The notes under the pieces: model-generated | The model's input: the letters and a program-made list of their open reading frames with translations, nothing else | The model's database searches: none | What the model was told of the DNA's origin: nothing | In this document: one piece after another, positions 6,089 through 6,637 of the stretch | Layout of the letters: the number at the start of each line of letters is the position of its first letter | Position numbering within the stretch: the stretch's first letter is position 1 | Position numbers and translations under genes: made by a program | Assembly: GCA_045586995.1 (NCBI GenBank) | Contig: JAZNBI010000100.1 | Location: 1 to 6,637 of the forward strand | DNA length: 6,637 bases | Direction: 5' to 3' | Source of the DNA: JAZNBI01 sp045586995 | GTDB taxonomy: Bacteria > Bacillota > Clostridia > Oscillospirales > CAG-272

Positions 6089-6637
6089 AATCCTTTCCTC
6101 TAAGCTTTTTTCGTGGATCGCTTTTTTCGCAGCATATATTATTTTATTTGGTCTGGCTGTTATTATAGTAAGCGCGGCGATTTGTGATTCTACCGCAGAA
6201 CGAATTGTTTCTAAGGACTCCTTTGCGGATGATATCGAATTCGATTGCATATTGGTGCTTGGCGCAGGGGTAAAGCCGGATGGTACGCCGAGCGATATGC
6301 TGTACGACCGACTTATTACAGCATATAATTTATATGCTTCCGGCGTTTCCAAAAAGATAATTGTAAGCGGCGATCACAGATATGATGACTATAATGAAGT
6401 CGGAACTATGAAACGTGTTTTGATAGAATTGGGCGTTGATAGTGAAGATGTATTTATGGATCATGCGGGACTTTCAACATACGAAAGTGTTTTTAGAGCA
6501 AAAAACATTTTTTGCGCCGAAAGCTTTGTCATAGTAACACAAAAATATCATTTGAGCCGTGCGATTTACATTTCAGAAAAGCTTGGTGCGCGGGCATGCG
6601 GAGTCAGCGCAGATGTACGCACGTACAGAGGTCAAAG
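6066..6637 (+). CDS. SanA/YdcF-like DUF218 membrane protein, 3' end outside the window
   Basis: The first 190 residues are present; the frame is open to the window edge. A short cytoplasmic head is followed by one hydrophobic helix (about 16-39), then an extracytoplasmic DUF218 domain. Family landmarks: DCILVLGAGV..DG.PS.ML..R (60-82), A..LY.SG.SKKIIVSGD (86-103), E.GTMK (111-116), HAGLSTYESV.RA (133-145), VTQKYHLSRAIYI (157-169) and VSADVRTYRGQ (180-190). E. coli SanA, in this group, affects vancomycin resistance of the envelope; the reaction catalysed is not settled. The start is supported by GGAG at 6055-6058, seven bases before the ATG. The start lies inside the end of the permease gene, which implies a shared message and coupled translation. 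Probably fewer than about 40 residues are missing, judging by family length. Confidence 0.9.
   Translation, partial: MNIIRSNKILSSKLFSWIAFFAAYIILFGLAVIIVSAAICDSTAERIVSKDSFADDIEFDCILVLGAGVKPDGTPSDMLYDRLITAYNLYASGVSKKIIVSGDHRYDDYNEVGTMKRVLIELGVDSEDVFMDHAGLSTYESVFRAKNIFCAESFVIVTQKYHLSRAIYISEKLGARACGVSADVRTYRGQ

Noticed and set aside
5984..6352. 122-residue minus-strand open frame
   Set aside because: It lies opposite the permease end and the SanA-like gene, both clear family members on the plus strand. Its sequence resembles no family and it has no supporting context.

Overview
The window looks like a stretch of low-GC Clostridia chromosome, probably Oscillospiraceae or a relative. Base composition is AT-rich, Shine-Dalgarno sites are strong AGGAGG-type, and the two best promoters match the SigA consensus. 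The gene families also fit: PlsY, DUF3006, and a membrane-anchored XRE regulator. Species cannot be told from the sequence. I see no rRNA, tRNA, CRISPR array, transposase or phage gene.

Layout. (1) Positions 147-836, plus strand: a two-gene unit with an XRE-type regulator carrying two C-terminal membrane helices, then a 72-residue two-helix membrane protein. (2) Positions 837-1020: a strong hairpin terminator placed to serve both converging units, followed by a GC-rich palindrome that resembles a dispersed intergenic repeat. (3) Positions 1021-4445, minus strand: a compact four-gene operon read DUF3006 protein, PlsY acyltransferase, Methyltransf_32-like SAM methyltransferase, and a diverged FolC-like Mur ligase. 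Junctions are a 4-base overlap, a 2-base gap and a 13-base gap. (4) Positions 4446-4660: a divergent promoter region. The minus-strand promoter has an extended -10. The plus-strand promoter is a full consensus (TTGACA, 17-base spacer, TATAAT), with one perfect palindrome just upstream of the -35 and another covering the -10. (5) Positions 4661-6637, plus strand: a GltS (ESS family) sodium:glutamate symporter-like permease overlapping by 23 bases a SanA/YdcF-type DUF218 protein that runs off the window end.

How the genes work together. PlsY makes lysophosphatidic acid for membrane lipid synthesis. The methyltransferase and FolC-like genes share its operon but have no clear pathway link to it. 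The permease and SanA-like protein are both membrane-associated and are probably translated from one message. The palindrome over the permease promoter suggests that uptake is controlled by a repressor not encoded here. The XRE protein and its small partner may form a membrane-bound regulatory pair.

Most of the window is ordinary housekeeping or accessory content. The points most worth a second look are the FolC-like protein, which has lost or altered most of the residues that define the family's active site, and the two palindromes at the permease promoter. I did not find a clear new multi-gene system.
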